A stretch of DNA of 64,000 nucleotides, taken from Gammaproteobacteria bacterium (GTDB taxonomy: Bacteria; Pseudomonadota; Gammaproteobacteria; Enterobacterales; Alteromonadaceae). The notes beneath the pieces are model-generated. The model saw only the letters and a program-made list of their open reading frames with translations. It was not told the origin of the DNA and made no database searches. Positions 43,641 to 53,688 of this stretch are shown here, one piece after another. Location of the stretch: assembly GCA_018222405.1 (NCBI GenBank), contig JAAFAI010000009.1:110591-174590 (forward strand). The letters run 5' to 3'. The position numbers and the translations under genes were made by a program. Position 1 is the stretch's first letter. Every line of letters starts with the position of its first letter.

Positions 43641-45020
43641 TTAATCCTCCAGTAGATACTGAAACAGCCGGTCCAGGCCATTGCCATTTAAAATACGTGC
43701 CAGATGATCCCTGGGCACGCCAGCCGGCAACGCCGGGTAGTGTTCATCAGCGGGCATAGCTTTCAGCGAGTCCGGTAACGGCTCGAAAGTCGCTTCCATA
43801 TAGCGCCCTTCGCTGTTTACGTAGCGCAACGCCTGCTCATTTGAACCGGCATCGGTGGCCTGAATGGCCGACACCAGAAAGTGTTCAAACTGAATTTGGT
43901 CTTTATCCAGCTGGGCCGTTGCGCCCCGGGTTACGTCCTTAAGAAGCGCCAGCAAATTGTCTTTCTGGGCCGCAGGAATAAGATCGCTTTTGGTGGCAAC
44001 AAAGGCGACCTTGGCAATTTTTTGCTGGCGCAACAAATGACGTTGCACCCAGCCCGGATCGCCATACACAAAGGTTTGCGCCAGATTGCTTAGGGTTTCC
44101 CGCAGCTGATACAGGTGGCTCTTACTGTGGTTTAAGCCCTCGAACAGATCCACCAGAATGATCTGCTTGTCTGTCTCACGAAACGTGCTTTGCTTTAATG
44201 CCGCCAGCCAGCTTTTCTGGAACACCTCAAAATGATGGGTAAAGCGCTGGGTCCACGGGCTGGATAAATCGCTGCTAATGCGCGACGGCAAGGGCGTAAA
44301 CCCGTAGTCCTGCCAGTCGAAGCCAGAACCGGGTATAAGAAAACTGCCCGGTTGCAGCATGGAGATACCCTGGGCTTTGGCTGCCAGCAGGTATTCACGG
44401 TATTTGCTGACCAGCAAATTAATCGCATCGGGGGTTGGCGGTTGTTCAAAATCGAAACCGCTTACTGCGTCATGCCAGTCTTTGGCAAACTGATTCTGCG
44501 GTTCATTCATTTGTTGCGCCCAAGCGGAATCCGACCATTGGGTAAAGGTTTTATCCAGCATGGGTAAATCGGTGAGCCACTCGCCGGGGTAATCAATAAA
44601 CTCAAATACGATATCGGTAAACGGCAGCAGGTACTTTTTAACGCTGTGGGTCTGGCGCAGCCGCACGGTTAACTGAAAGCCAGCCACCGATTCGGTAGCC
44701 GGCGGCCATTCGCCTTGTTCCAGCGCCGCCATGTGCTCTTCTACCGGGAATTCAGGCAGATCGCCCAGTGGCTCCACCCACATGTTCTCAACCAGATCCA
44801 TGGGCAGGTAACGCAACAACGGCAGGCACTGATACTGCTGCTCGCTGCGGTACTTTAAGATGGTCATCAGGCTGGTAAACAGCATGGATTTACCACTGCG
44901 ACTTAAGCCGGTAATAGTAAAACGGTGGCGGGACTGCATAAACCATTCGGCAAATTGTGCCGAGCCGGCATCAGACGCCCGTCTGACCGGTTTAAGCACG
45001 CTGTCCAGCAAGTTTCGCAT
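43641..45020 (-). CDS. ycjX: YcjX family GTP-binding protein (DUF463)
   Basis: 459 residues. The P-loop is GLSRSGKSMLFTSL, with later family segments FEFIDYPGEWLTDLPML and LVDLFEGLNHSKSHLYQL, and KVAFVATKSDLIP as the base-recognition motif. YcjX is a conserved stress-associated GTPase. A strong GGAGG precedes the ATG, and the gene is tightly coupled to ycjF. No pspF/pspABC genes are nearby. Confidence 0.92.
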   Translation of the reverse strand: MRNLLDSVLKPVRRASDAGSAQFAEWFMQSRHRFTITGLSRSGKSMLFTSLMTILKYRSEQQYQCLPLLRYLPMDLVENMWVEPLGDLPEFPVEEHMAALEQGEWPPATESVAGFQLTVRLRQTHSVKKYLLPFTDIVFEFIDYPGEWLTDLPMLDKTFTQWSDSAWAQQMNEPQNQFAKDWHDAVSGFDFEQPPTPDAINLLVSKYREYLLAAKAQGISMLQPGSFLIPGSGFDWQDYGFTPLPSRISSDLSSPWTQRFTHHFEVFQKSWLAALKQSTFRETDKQIILVDLFEGLNHSKSHLYQLRETLSNLAQTFVYGDPGWVQRHLLRQQKIAKVAFVATKSDLIPAAQKDNLLALLKDVTRGATAQLDKDQIQFEHFLVSAIQATDAGSNEQALRYVNSEGRYMEATFEPLPDSLKAMPADEHYPALPAGVPRDHLARILNGNGLDRLFQYLLED

Positions 45021-45122
45021 GGTGTTCCTCCCGCCCCTTTATGCTGTTTATCCCTGAATGTGTATTACTTAACGTGGGTGGCTTTGCAATCAATATCAAG
45101 CTTTTGCCACACTTTGTTACAG

Positions 45123-46334
45123 TTATAAGCCAAAGGGGTTATTGATGGAGTAAGCTGGTTGGGTAAACCAGCGCGGACCGTCTTCTGCCATATAAAAATG
45201 GTCTTCCAGACGGATCCCGAACTCGCCCGGCACCACTATCATTGGCTCATTGCTAAAGCACATGCCCGGCGCTAATGGCTGCGGATTGTCTTTCACCAGA
45301 TAGGGCCATTCGTGGATATCCATGCCAATGCCATGGCCGGTGCGATGAGGTAATCCCGGCAAATCGTAATCAGGTCCAAGGCCAGCACTTTCCAGACTAA
45401 CCCGGGCCGCAGCATCAACGTCACCACAGGGCGAGCCATTGGCCGCCGCAGCAAAAGCCGCCAGTTGTGCATCTTTTTCGGCCTGCCACAAACGGGCCTG
45501 CTTTTCGCTGGCCCCACCAAAGGAATAGGTGCGGGTAATGTCTGACAGGTAGCCATGTAACTTACAACCGGTATCGATAAGCACCAGATCACCAGGTTTT
45601 AATACCTGCGGATCTTTTACGCCATGGGGAAAAGAGGTTGCTTTGCCAAACAGCACAATACAAAAATACGAGCCACTGGCACCCACCTTTTTATGCGCGT
45701 CATGAATAAACTGTTCTACCTCGGTGGTACTGATCCCTTCATGTAATATACTGGCGGTTGCCTGATGGACTGCCAGTGTCATGTCCATGGCACGCTGAAT
45801 AAGCGCCAGCTCGCTGGCCGACTTATGCATACGGCAATGGGCTGTCACGCCACTGGCGTTAATGATTTCGAGCTCCGGCATGGCTTTGTTAAAACCATCG
45901 ACAATAAAAAACGCGGTAGCTTCATCCACACCCAAAATATCGCCGCCGCTCAAGCCGGCTTGTTTTAATACCTTTGCGATCAGCGCATAGGGGCTTTCAT
46001 GTTCCTGCCACCCCACGATGTCACCGGCAATCACCTGTCGCTCCGACAGCGAGTCAATCTCAAACAAAGGAGCAATATAAACTACCTCACCACTGGCGGG
46101 CAGAATGGCGCCTACCAGACGTTCGCTGGCATACCAGTCCATGCCGGTAAAATAACTCAGGTTAGTGCCGGCATTAAGATAAATGGCCGCAATCTGATGC
46201 TCACGCATATAGCGTTGCGCTTTGTCGATACGGCTGGTGTATTCGGCTTTATCTACCGGGCGGGTGTCTTTTGTCATGTCGGTCAGTGTCGCCAGTGCCG
46301 ACGCTTTGCTTGCCCCGCCTATACCTTTTTGCAT
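45123..46334 (-). CDS. M24 family metallopeptidase (Xaa-Pro peptidase)
   Basis: 403 residues. An N-terminal creatinase-like domain (about 30-165) precedes the pita-bread catalytic domain with metal ligands in VLIDTGCKLHGYLSDITRT (two Asp), HRTGHGIGMDIHEWP (His), EPMIVVPGEFGIRLEDHFYM (two Glu). Such enzymes remove N-terminal residues before proline. AGGAG precedes the ATG. Divergent from the DUF885 gene, which also encodes a peptidase-like protein, so the pair may serve peptide use. Confidence 0.92.
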   Translation of the reverse strand: MQKGIGGASKASALATLTDMTKDTRPVDKAEYTSRIDKAQRYMREHQIAAIYLNAGTNLSYFTGMDWYASERLVGAILPASGEVVYIAPLFEIDSLSERQVIAGDIVGWQEHESPYALIAKVLKQAGLSGGDILGVDEATAFFIVDGFNKAMPELEIINASGVTAHCRMHKSASELALIQRAMDMTLAVHQATASILHEGISTTEVEQFIHDAHKKVGASGSYFCIVLFGKATSFPHGVKDPQVLKPGDLVLIDTGCKLHGYLSDITRTYSFGGASEKQARLWQAEKDAQLAAFAAAANGSPCGDVDAAARVSLESAGLGPDYDLPGLPHRTGHGIGMDIHEWPYLVKDNPQPLAPGMCFSNEPMIVVPGEFGIRLEDHFYMAEDGPRWFTQPAYSINNPFGL

Positions 46335-46541
46335 GCCTTACTCCTGTGAAAAATTCCGGCTTTCAGATAGCGCTCACTATAACTTATGCGCCGGGTTGGC
46401 GACAGGCAGCCGCCGGGGATTTGGTCTACCCAGACCGGCAACCGGACGGTTTCCTCTCGCTCAGGGCATTTCACTGAGGCAGTATGAGTAAGGTACGATA
46501 GAATGAATAATATCCGCATATAACAACAACAGGAGACTCTG

Positions 46542-48350
46542 GTGCTCACAGCTCAATCCCCCAACCCAGTAAAAATAGTAGCTTTATCTGTAATGGTGGC
46601 GTGTTCAGCCATCGGTGTAACGGCTTGTTCTGCCACCTCCTCACCGTCAGCTACATCCAGTGTGGTTCAGAACACCGCCGACAGCCGCTTTGAAGCGCTG
46701 TATGAGGCAGAGTGGGCGTGGCGCCAGAATAAAGACGCCACGGATGAGAACAGCAATACCACCAGCGCGCCGTCGAGCCTGCCGGATGTTAGCATTCCTA
46801 CGCAGCAAAAACGCCTTGCCCGGTGGCAGGAGACCCTGGCACAGCTCGATGCTATCGATATGGAAGCCTTATCAGAAACCAATCAAATCAACTACGCGGT
46901 GTATCGCCTGCAAATTGAAAACCTGATTGCCGACCAACAATTTAAAACCTACGAAAAGCCGTTACTCGGTGATACCGCGTTCTGGAGCAACCTGGCCTAT
47001 ATCACCCGTGAAACCTTTCATAGCGAGCAGGATTTCGAGAATTACATTCAGTGGCTGCAAGACATGCCGCGCTATTTCGATCAGCAAATTGCCAATATGA
47101 AGCTTGGTCTGGCGCGTAAGTTCACGTTACCGAAGGTTTCCTTACAGGGCCGGGATGCATCAGTGATCTCAGTTATCGAGGCGAAAGGCGCGGATAACAT
47201 GTATTTCAAGCCGTTTAAGAGAATGCCTTCCCGTTTAAGTGAGGAAAAACAAGCGCAATTGCAGGCCAAAGCCAAAGCCGCTATCGCCGAATATGTTATT
47301 CCGGCTCACCAGACGTTGCTGACTTTTTTACAGGAAGACTACATTCCTAATGCCCAGCCTTCGATTGCCGGTTATGACCTGCCCGATGGCAAAGCCTATT
47401 ATCAGGCGCAAATTAAGAAATACACCACGCTGGATTTGAGCGCCGAGGAAATCCATCAGATTGGTTTGGATGAAGTCGCCAGGATCCGACAGCGCATGCA
47501 CGAAGTAATGGCTGAGGTAGGCTTTGACGACGACTTGCAGGCCTTTTTAACCTTCCTGCGCACCGACAAGCAATTTTATGTTGATACCCCACAGGCATTG
47601 CTCGACCGCGCGGCCTGGACCGCCAAGGAATTTGATGGCGTGGCAGACCAGTGGTTTGGTCACCTGCCCCGCAAACGCTTTGCCATCATTAAAGTACCCG
47701 ACGATATTGCGCCGTTTTATACCGCTGGCCGTGGCGGCCCGGGCACCTATTGGGTAAATACCTATGATTTACCCTCTCGCCCTCTGTACTCACTGCCAGC
47801 ACTCACGCTACATGAATCTGCACCGGGCCACGCGTTCCAGATGCCTCTGTCTCTGGAAAACGACGCCATTCCAGAGTTTCGCCGTAAGAGCTATATCTCG
47901 GCTTTCGGTGAAGGCTGGGCGCTGTACAGTGAATTATTAGGCGAAGAAATGGGCCTGTACCATACCCCTTATGAGGTGTTTGGCATGCTCAGCTATCAGA
48001 TGTGGCGAGCGGCTCGCCTGGTGGTTGATACAGGCATCCACGCCAAGGGCTGGACCCGCAAAGAAGCGCAGGACTTTATGAAAGAAAACACCGCGCTGTC
48101 GATTCATGAAATCACCACCGAAGTAGACCGCTACATTGCCTGGCCTGGACAGGCACTTTCTTACTATCTTGGTCAGATGGCTATTGTTGAATACCGCGCT
48201 CGAGCAGAAGAAGCCCTTGGTGAGCAGTTCGATATTCGTAATTTCCACGACATGATCCTGCAAATGGGCTCGGTGCCCCTTGCTGTATTGGAAGAGCGAG
48301 TGGATAAGTTTATCGCCGAAGGCGGCCCATCGCCCTATAAAACAAAGTAA
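46542..48350 (+). CDS. DUF885 family lipoprotein (M32/neurolysin-like metallopeptidase fold)
   Basis: 602 residues. GTG start behind AGGAGA. A lipoprotein signal ends in GVTAC near residue 29. The conserved LHESAPGHAFQMPLSLE is a HExxxxH-like zinc site, and FGEGWALYSELLGEEMGLY with WPGQALSYYLGQMAI are family signatures. DUF885 proteins are predicted zinc-dependent peptidases, anchored in the envelope here. The exact substrate is unknown. A stem-loop lies just past the stop. Confidence 0.9.
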   Translation: MLTAQSPNPVKIVALSVMVACSAIGVTACSATSSPSATSSVVQNTADSRFEALYEAEWAWRQNKDATDENSNTTSAPSSLPDVSIPTQQKRLARWQETLAQLDAIDMEALSETNQINYAVYRLQIENLIADQQFKTYEKPLLGDTAFWSNLAYITRETFHSEQDFENYIQWLQDMPRYFDQQIANMKLGLARKFTLPKVSLQGRDASVISVIEAKGADNMYFKPFKRMPSRLSEEKQAQLQAKAKAAIAEYVIPAHQTLLTFLQEDYIPNAQPSIAGYDLPDGKAYYQAQIKKYTTLDLSAEEIHQIGLDEVARIRQRMHEVMAEVGFDDDLQAFLTFLRTDKQFYVDTPQALLDRAAWTAKEFDGVADQWFGHLPRKRFAIIKVPDDIAPFYTAGRGGPGTYWVNTYDLPSRPLYSLPALTLHESAPGHAFQMPLSLENDAIPEFRRKSYISAFGEGWALYSELLGEEMGLYHTPYEVFGMLSYQMWRAARLVVDTGIHAKGWTRKEAQDFMKENTALSIHEITTEVDRYIAWPGQALSYYLGQMAIVEYRARAEEALGEQFDIRNFHDMILQMGSVPLAVLEERVDKFIAEGGPSPYKTK

Positions 48351-48360
48351 CGCTGCATAA

Positions 48361-48398
48361 GGCGACCAGAGCCGGCACGAAACCAGCCGGCTCTCGCC
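48361..48398 (+). terminator. stem-loop downstream of DUF885 gene
   Basis: AGAGCCGGC and GCCGGCTCT pair perfectly with an extra GGCG/CGCC outside. It begins about 10 bp past the stop. No U-run follows immediately, so it may be Rho-assisted or protective. Confidence 0.45.
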
Positions 48399-48598
48399 TG
48401 CGTGGCAGCCGGAACAAAGGCAAATTCAGCAAGCGTGGTATTTTCAGAGCCCATGGTAGAACGTCTGCGGGCTTTTTGTGGGCATTAATTAGTCTGGTAA
48501 AAACGTTGCATTTCTGGCTAATAACTATACTCTGTAATTCCTTCGTTTCGTCATTTATCCATGATAGCTGGCTAAGCGCTCATTAATGAGACGGCCAA

Positions 48599-49255
48599 AT
48601 GACAAACCTGCGATTAAGTTACCAAACCATTGAGTTTGGCAAAATAGATATTCACCTCTGCACGTTACGCAATAAACAAGAATTCCACGACCCGCAAGGC
48701 ATTGCCGAAGCGCTGGGCATTTGTTCCGCGTCCTGGCCCATGTTCGGCGTTGTCTGGCCATCAAGCCTGGTGCTGGCGCATCATATTTGTAACTATGATA
48801 TTGGCTCAAAACGGGTATTAGAAATTGGCTGTGGTACAGCTCTGAGTAGTTTATTGCTTAACAAACTGCACGTAGATATCACTGCAACCGATTATCACCC
48901 GGAAGTTGAGACCTTTCTTAACCGAAACTCAAAGCTTAACGGCGACACCCCTATCCCCTTTGAGAGAACCGGCTGGGCAGACAATAATGACAGCTTAGGT
49001 CGTTTCGATTTAATCATTGGTAGCGATCTATTGTATGAAGATGAACATATAGGCTTACTGTCGAGCTTCATACGGGACCATTCAAACCCCGCATGCGAGG
49101 TCATCATTGTCGACCCTGGCCGGGGAAGGAAGAACAAGCTGGCGAAAAAAATGCGTGAAATCGGCTATTTATTTTCATTCTCTAAACCTGAAAGTAGCTA
49201 CTCTACAGACACTAATTTCAAAGGCCATATTCTACGATTTGTGCGTACCGAATAG
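48599..49255 (+). CDS. class I SAM-dependent methyltransferase
   Basis: 218 residues. The SAM-binding motif is RVLEIGCGTALSSLLL, followed by ITATDYHPE and the motif IV-like FDLIIGSDLLYEDEH. This pattern resembles the lysine/histidine protein methyltransferase group (Methyltransf_16/FAM86-like). The target is unknown. The gene stands alone; its 5' region contains no clear ribosome-binding site. Confidence 0.85.
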   Translation: MTNLRLSYQTIEFGKIDIHLCTLRNKQEFHDPQGIAEALGICSASWPMFGVVWPSSLVLAHHICNYDIGSKRVLEIGCGTALSSLLLNKLHVDITATDYHPEVETFLNRNSKLNGDTPIPFERTGWADNNDSLGRFDLIIGSDLLYEDEHIGLLSSFIRDHSNPACEVIIVDPGRGRKNKLAKKMREIGYLFSFSKPESSYSTDTNFKGHILRFVRTE

Positions 49256-49387
49256 CCCCATATCCCAGGCACGGGCTTTTGGTGGTATGAGTTAAGCTCT
49301 CCGCTGGTAGCGTAAGCGATTGAAGAAAAATAAAAGCCCCGCAATGCTTACGCTTTTGGTAAACCGGCTGCCAGTTATTTTTATTCA

Positions 49388-50335
49388 CTACAAAGCAACG
49401 CGTGCCAGTTTAAGCGCTACAGACATCGCTTGGTCAGCGTCAGTTTGCACATCTGGTATAACACCGCTGTTTTTCCAGCTGTCGCCGGTTTGTGGATGTT
49501 GCAGCTCAGCGTAAGCCATCACCATGCTTAAGTGCTCACTTAGTTTCCCCACGGTTGTCATATAACCCAGGCCAATGGTTGGCATACCTACTATCGTCGC
49601 CCGGTCGGCTTGCTGTAATGTGAAGGCGACAAACTCCCATGAACCGGCAATGAAGGGCGATGTAACAATAAACAATGGCTTATCACCTGAAACAGGGTTC
49701 GCAACTTGTTGCGCCAACAAAGGAGTACGTTGCTGGTGAGCAAAAGTGACCATCGATAGTGGCTGCCCCACCGGCATAAAATGACTCAGAAAATGTTGCG
49801 AGAGCGGCAATGAACTCATACCGGCACTTCTGAGGTCGACCACAATGGCCTTACTGTCTGATAAAAACGCCATGGCTTTATCCATTTCTGCACGCCACTG
49901 CTCATCAAATAAATCACCATCGACGGCCAGGTAGCCAATACCACCGTCCAGCATTTGTGTTTGCAGCGCGCCGGGCAGCTCATCGGCCGCCATCGCTGTA
50001 CCGTTTAGCCCGGACTGCCAGAGCAGTTCGAAGTTAGAATCCTGACTTACTGAGTAAAGCATGGACTCCAGTTTGATTTTCAGGCGGCCAAAAGAAAACG
50101 AACCGTTCAGTTCACCTTGCTGCAGAGCAGCGTTTAGCAATTCAGCAATATCCTGGCGTGCGTCGTCACGAATATAATCTTTCTCAACCACCGCAATGAG
50201 TTTTGATACTGCGCCCTGCACCTCTTGTTCGGAGAGTAATGGTTCGTCCGCCGCCAATACGGGGGCCAATGCCGGGATTAACCCACCAAGGTTTAAAATG
50301 AATACCAGGAGTAATATGCGTTTTGCGAGCGTCAC
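49388..50335 (-). CDS. S41-peptidase-like secreted protein
   Basis: 315 residues with GTG start (AAGGA upstream) and a signal peptide (ILLLVFILNLGGLIPALAPV). A helical N-terminal region is followed by an S41-like core: IGYLAVDGDLF, KAIVVDLRSAGMSSLPLSQH, and LFIVTSPFIAGSWEFVAF, where the Ser of GSWE aligns with the catalytic Ser region of C-terminal processing peptidases. The end (SGVIPDVQTDADQAM) is the usual family tail. No PDZ domain. Periplasmic; similar to S41 members of unknown substrate. Confidence 0.82.
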   Translation of the reverse strand: MTLAKRILLLVFILNLGGLIPALAPVLAADEPLLSEQEVQGAVSKLIAVVEKDYIRDDARQDIAELLNAALQQGELNGSFSFGRLKIKLESMLYSVSQDSNFELLWQSGLNGTAMAADELPGALQTQMLDGGIGYLAVDGDLFDEQWRAEMDKAMAFLSDSKAIVVDLRSAGMSSLPLSQHFLSHFMPVGQPLSMVTFAHQQRTPLLAQQVANPVSGDKPLFIVTSPFIAGSWEFVAFTLQQADRATIVGMPTIGLGYMTTVGKLSEHLSMVMAYAELQHPQTGDSWKNSGVIPDVQTDADQAMSVALKLARVAL

Positions 50336-50499
50336 CGGCTTATTCCTTTATCGTTGCCTATCCTATAAGTTGGTCTTAAGTGCCCGCTTTCAATGCGTTG
50401 TGAATAAAAACAACTATCAGGTTATAAACTACGGCTAAGCTGCCAACCGTTAAAGTGCTACAATAGCGCCGTCTTTTTTAAACAGTAGCGATGTAAGTT

Positions 50500-51747
50500 A
50501 TGCGTTTTTCCGACCTGGGGCTGCCCACCCAATTGTTAGCCATCCTTGACAAGCTTGGCTATCAAACACCAACGCCCATTCAACAGGCAGCCATACCTGA
50601 GGTGCTGGCAGGGCGGGACGTACTGGCCGGTGCACAAACCGGTACCGGCAAAACCGCTGCTTTCGCACTGCCGTTAATTCAACGTTACCTGACTGACCAA
50701 AGGCCCCGCAATGCCATTCGGGTGCTAGTGCTTACTCCTACCCGCGAGCTCGCCCAGCAAGTGCATCAGAGCTTTGTTGCCTACAGCCAGGATACCGGCC
50801 TTCGCTCAGTAGTGGCCTACGGCGGAGCAAGTATCAACCCCCAAATTGAAGCCTTAAAACATGGCTGTGAGGTACTGGTAGCCACCCCCGGGCGTTTACT
50901 GGAACTGGTTATCAAAGAGCTTATAGACCTCAGTACCCTGCAAACGCTGGTACTCGACGAGGCTGACCGGATGCTGGATATGGGCTTTATTATCGATATT
51001 AAGCGCATCCTCCGCCACCTTCCAGAAGAGCGCCAGACGCTGTTTTTCAGTGCCACGTTTAACGATGAGGTATTTGCCCTCAAAAACACCCTGCTAAAGG
51101 ATCCGGCGCTCATTGAAGTGAGCGAAAGGAACACCACTGCCGCGAAAGTCGAACAACGCATCTATGAAGTGGACAGTCACAAAAAAGCGGCATTGGTGGC
51201 TTACCTGATTGGTGCTAACAACTGGCAGCAGGTACTCATTTTTACCCGCACTAAACAGGCGGTGGATGCCCTGGCCAAGGAACTTGGCAAAGACGGCATT
51301 ACTGCCTCGGCAGTTCATGGTGACAAAGCCCAAGGCGCACGCGAGCGAGCACTGGAGGCGTTTAAAACCGGCCAGGTACGTGCACTGGTTGCCACCGATG
51401 TGGCCGCCCGGGGCCTCGACATTCAGCAGTTACAGTATGTCATCAACTATGAGCTGCCCTATAACGCCGAAGATTATATCCACCGCATTGGTCGCACTGG
51501 TCGGGCGGGTTTAGCCGGGCTGGCAGTATCGCTGGTTTCCCATAAGGAAAAGTACCTGCTTGAGGACGTTGAAAAGCTCACCGGCGAACATTTTATCCCC
51601 CAGTGGGTAGAAGGCTTTGAGCCCAATCCGGCAGCACAGGAAAGCGCAGGTACCCCCCGACGCATACCGTCGAAAAAGTCTCTGCGCGCGAATGCCCTAG
51701 GCCAGCCTGGCAACAAAGGTAAGGCCGGCAAGCGGCCCCGCCGCTAA
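50500..51747 (+). CDS. rhlE: DEAD-box RNA helicase RhlE
   Basis: 415 residues. Motifs are the Q motif (GYQTPTPIQQAAIP), GAQTGTGKTAAF, PTRELAQQ, LDEADRMLDMG, FSATF and YIHRIGRTGRAG, followed by a short basic tail rich in Lys/Arg (GNKGKAGKRPRR). RhlE unwinds RNA in ribosome assembly and mRNA turnover. The start ATG is close to normal length for the family. It stands between the S41-like gene and a MATE transporter. Confidence 0.94.
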   Translation: MRFSDLGLPTQLLAILDKLGYQTPTPIQQAAIPEVLAGRDVLAGAQTGTGKTAAFALPLIQRYLTDQRPRNAIRVLVLTPTRELAQQVHQSFVAYSQDTGLRSVVAYGGASINPQIEALKHGCEVLVATPGRLLELVIKELIDLSTLQTLVLDEADRMLDMGFIIDIKRILRHLPEERQTLFFSATFNDEVFALKNTLLKDPALIEVSERNTTAAKVEQRIYEVDSHKKAALVAYLIGANNWQQVLIFTRTKQAVDALAKELGKDGITASAVHGDKAQGARERALEAFKTGQVRALVATDVAARGLDIQQLQYVINYELPYNAEDYIHRIGRTGRAGLAGLAVSLVSHKEKYLLEDVEKLTGEHFIPQWVEGFEPNPAAQESAGTPRRIPSKKSLRANALGQPGNKGKAGKRPRR

Positions 51748-51846
51748 GGCTTTTGAATATATAAAATGCCAAATCTGCAGGTTTGGCAGCCGTGTTTTTT
51801 AACCGGCGGCGGGGTACCATAGCGCGTCTTTTATTGCGGAGCTCGC

Positions 51847-53271
51847 ATGGCCCATTCATCACAATTGCTCACCGGCCCCATTCATAAAGCGCTGTTGTCA
51901 CTCGCCATTCCCATTGTGATCAGCCAGCTTTTACAATCAGGCTATCAGCTCACCGATGCATTTTGGGTCGGCCGACTGGGCCCGGCAGAAGTTGCCGCCG
52001 TGTCGATCAGTATGCCGGTAACCTTTCTGGTGATCGCCATTGGTGCCGGGCTTGCCATGGCCGGGGCCACACTGGCCGCCCAATATATGGGCGCCGGTCG
52101 CAGGGAGGAGGTCGACAAAGTCTCGGCACAAACCTTATTGATGGTGCTGGTGGTATCTACGTTGCTGGGTACCTGCGGATATTGGTTATCACCCCATTTT
52201 CTGACTCTGCTGAAAGTCGAACCCGAGGTTTACAGCAACGCCCTGAGCTTTATGCATGTCTCCTTCATCGGCGTGATCTTTGTGTTTACCTTCAATATGT
52301 TTCAGGCATTAATGCGCGGCATTGGCGAGGTGCGTATTCCGCTGCTGATTGTGCTTGGTACCGTACTGCTAAACCTGGTGCTCGACCCGCTGTTTATTTT
52401 CGGTTACGGCATCATGCCGGGCCTGGGCGTAACCGGCGCGGCCCTGGCCACCTTAGTTACCCAGGCCATTGCGGCATTTATCGGCATCGGCATTTTACTT
52501 AAAGGCCGCCATGGTATTCATGTGCGACTACGCTATTTTATTCCGGATTACAGCTATATTCGCCGGGCCTTTTTCTTAGGTATTCCCGGCTCGGTGGATC
52601 TCTCCGCTCGCGCCCTTGGGCAAATTATTATGTCATTTCTGGTGGCCAGCTTCGGCACGGTGACCATTGCCTCTTACGGTGTAGGCAATAACATTTTGAT
52701 GTTTGTCACCATTCCGGCGTTAGGCCTGGGCATGGCGATATCGACCCTGGTGGGGCAGAATCTCGGCGCCGGCCAGATTGAACGTGCCTCACAGGCCGCC
52801 ACCACCGGCGCAATCTGGGGCTTTATTTCACTTACTCTGGTTGGCGGCCTGAGCTTTTTGCTGGCCCCGCAAATCATTGCGTTTTTCGTGCCCGAACAAC
52901 CCGAAGTTATCGCCACCGGCGCCCAATTTGTTGAAGTAATGGCGCTGACCTGGGGCGGCATGGCCGTGCAGGTATGCATTACCGGTGCTTTCCGGGCATC
53001 CGGCAATATGATGAACGCCATGGTGCTGTCGCTATTGTCGCAGTGGGTGTTTTTATTCCCTATTGCGTTTGTTTTATCGAAACACACGGAGCTCGGTAAA
53101 GCCGGTATCTGGTGGGCCTTTGCGGCTACGAACATACTAATTGGTATTGTGAGTATCTGCTGGCTGGCCCGGGGCAGCTGGAAGCACACCAAACTCACCC
53201 AGCAAAAGCAGGAAGTGCTGCACGTTACCGAAGAAGCCCTGCGTGAATCAGACGATCATTACTATCCATAA
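51847..53271 (+). CDS. MATE family multidrug efflux transporter
   Basis: 474 residues with about 12 membrane helices in two halves, each beginning with a typical MATE block (LSLAIPIVISQLLQSGYQLT, and FFLGIPGSVDLSARALGQII). MATE pumps export cationic compounds in exchange for Na+ or H+. GGAGCTCGC before the ATG supplies the ribosome-binding site. A RidA-like gene follows by 15 bp on the same strand. Confidence 0.92.
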   Translation: MAHSSQLLTGPIHKALLSLAIPIVISQLLQSGYQLTDAFWVGRLGPAEVAAVSISMPVTFLVIAIGAGLAMAGATLAAQYMGAGRREEVDKVSAQTLLMVLVVSTLLGTCGYWLSPHFLTLLKVEPEVYSNALSFMHVSFIGVIFVFTFNMFQALMRGIGEVRIPLLIVLGTVLLNLVLDPLFIFGYGIMPGLGVTGAALATLVTQAIAAFIGIGILLKGRHGIHVRLRYFIPDYSYIRRAFFLGIPGSVDLSARALGQIIMSFLVASFGTVTIASYGVGNNILMFVTIPALGLGMAISTLVGQNLGAGQIERASQAATTGAIWGFISLTLVGGLSFLLAPQIIAFFVPEQPEVIATGAQFVEVMALTWGGMAVQVCITGAFRASGNMMNAMVLSLLSQWVFLFPIAFVLSKHTELGKAGIWWAFAATNILIGIVSICWLARGSWKHTKLTQQKQEVLHVTEEALRESDDHYYP

Positions 53272-53286
53272 CTCAGAGAAACCACT

Positions 53287-53649
53287 ATGAAAATCCACCG
53301 TATTAATCCCACCCAACGTTGGTCAGACATCACCGTATTTAACGGTATTGCCAACTTTGTTGAAGTGCCGGAAACTGACGAGGTACTGGAAATTGAAGGT
53401 CAGGTTAATGCTATTTTTGCCCAGGCAGAGGCTTCTCTGGCTTTAATCGGCAGCGACAAGTCGCGCATTCTGAGTGTAACGATTTACCTGACCGACTTTA
53501 GCCTGGTCGACCGCCTGAATGCCGTGTGGGATGCCTGGTTTGATGAAGGCACGGCACCAAGTCGCGCGTGCGTAAAAGTGGAGCTGGCCGATCCGGACTG
53601 GCTGCTGGAAATGGCCTTTACCGTGGCCGCAGGCGAAGCCTATCTATAA
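53287..53649 (+). CDS. RidA/YjgF family protein (divergent paralogue)
   Basis: 120 residues. The family pattern is visible (MKIHRINPTQRWSDITVFNG, SLALIGSDKSRILSVTIYLT, GTAPSRACVKVELADPDWLL), including the Arg of PSRACV that aligns with RidA's substrate-binding Arg. It differs clearly from the RidA at 24145, so a different imine or substrate is likely. It is co-directional and close to the MATE gene. Confidence 0.88.
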   Translation: MKIHRINPTQRWSDITVFNGIANFVEVPETDEVLEIEGQVNAIFAQAEASLALIGSDKSRILSVTIYLTDFSLVDRLNAVWDAWFDEGTAPSRACVKVELADPDWLLEMAFTVAAGEAYL

Positions 53650-53656
53650 AATCTGA

Positions 53657-53678
53657 GGGAGCGGTCTCTGCCGCTCCC
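53657..53678. terminator. convergent-gene hairpin
   Basis: GGGAGCGG and CCGCTCCC form a perfect 8-bp stem with a 6-base loop in the 39-bp gap between the RidA-like and acyl-CoA synthetase genes. It could end both transcripts. Confidence 0.5.
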
Positions 53679-53688
53679 CAACGTGTAA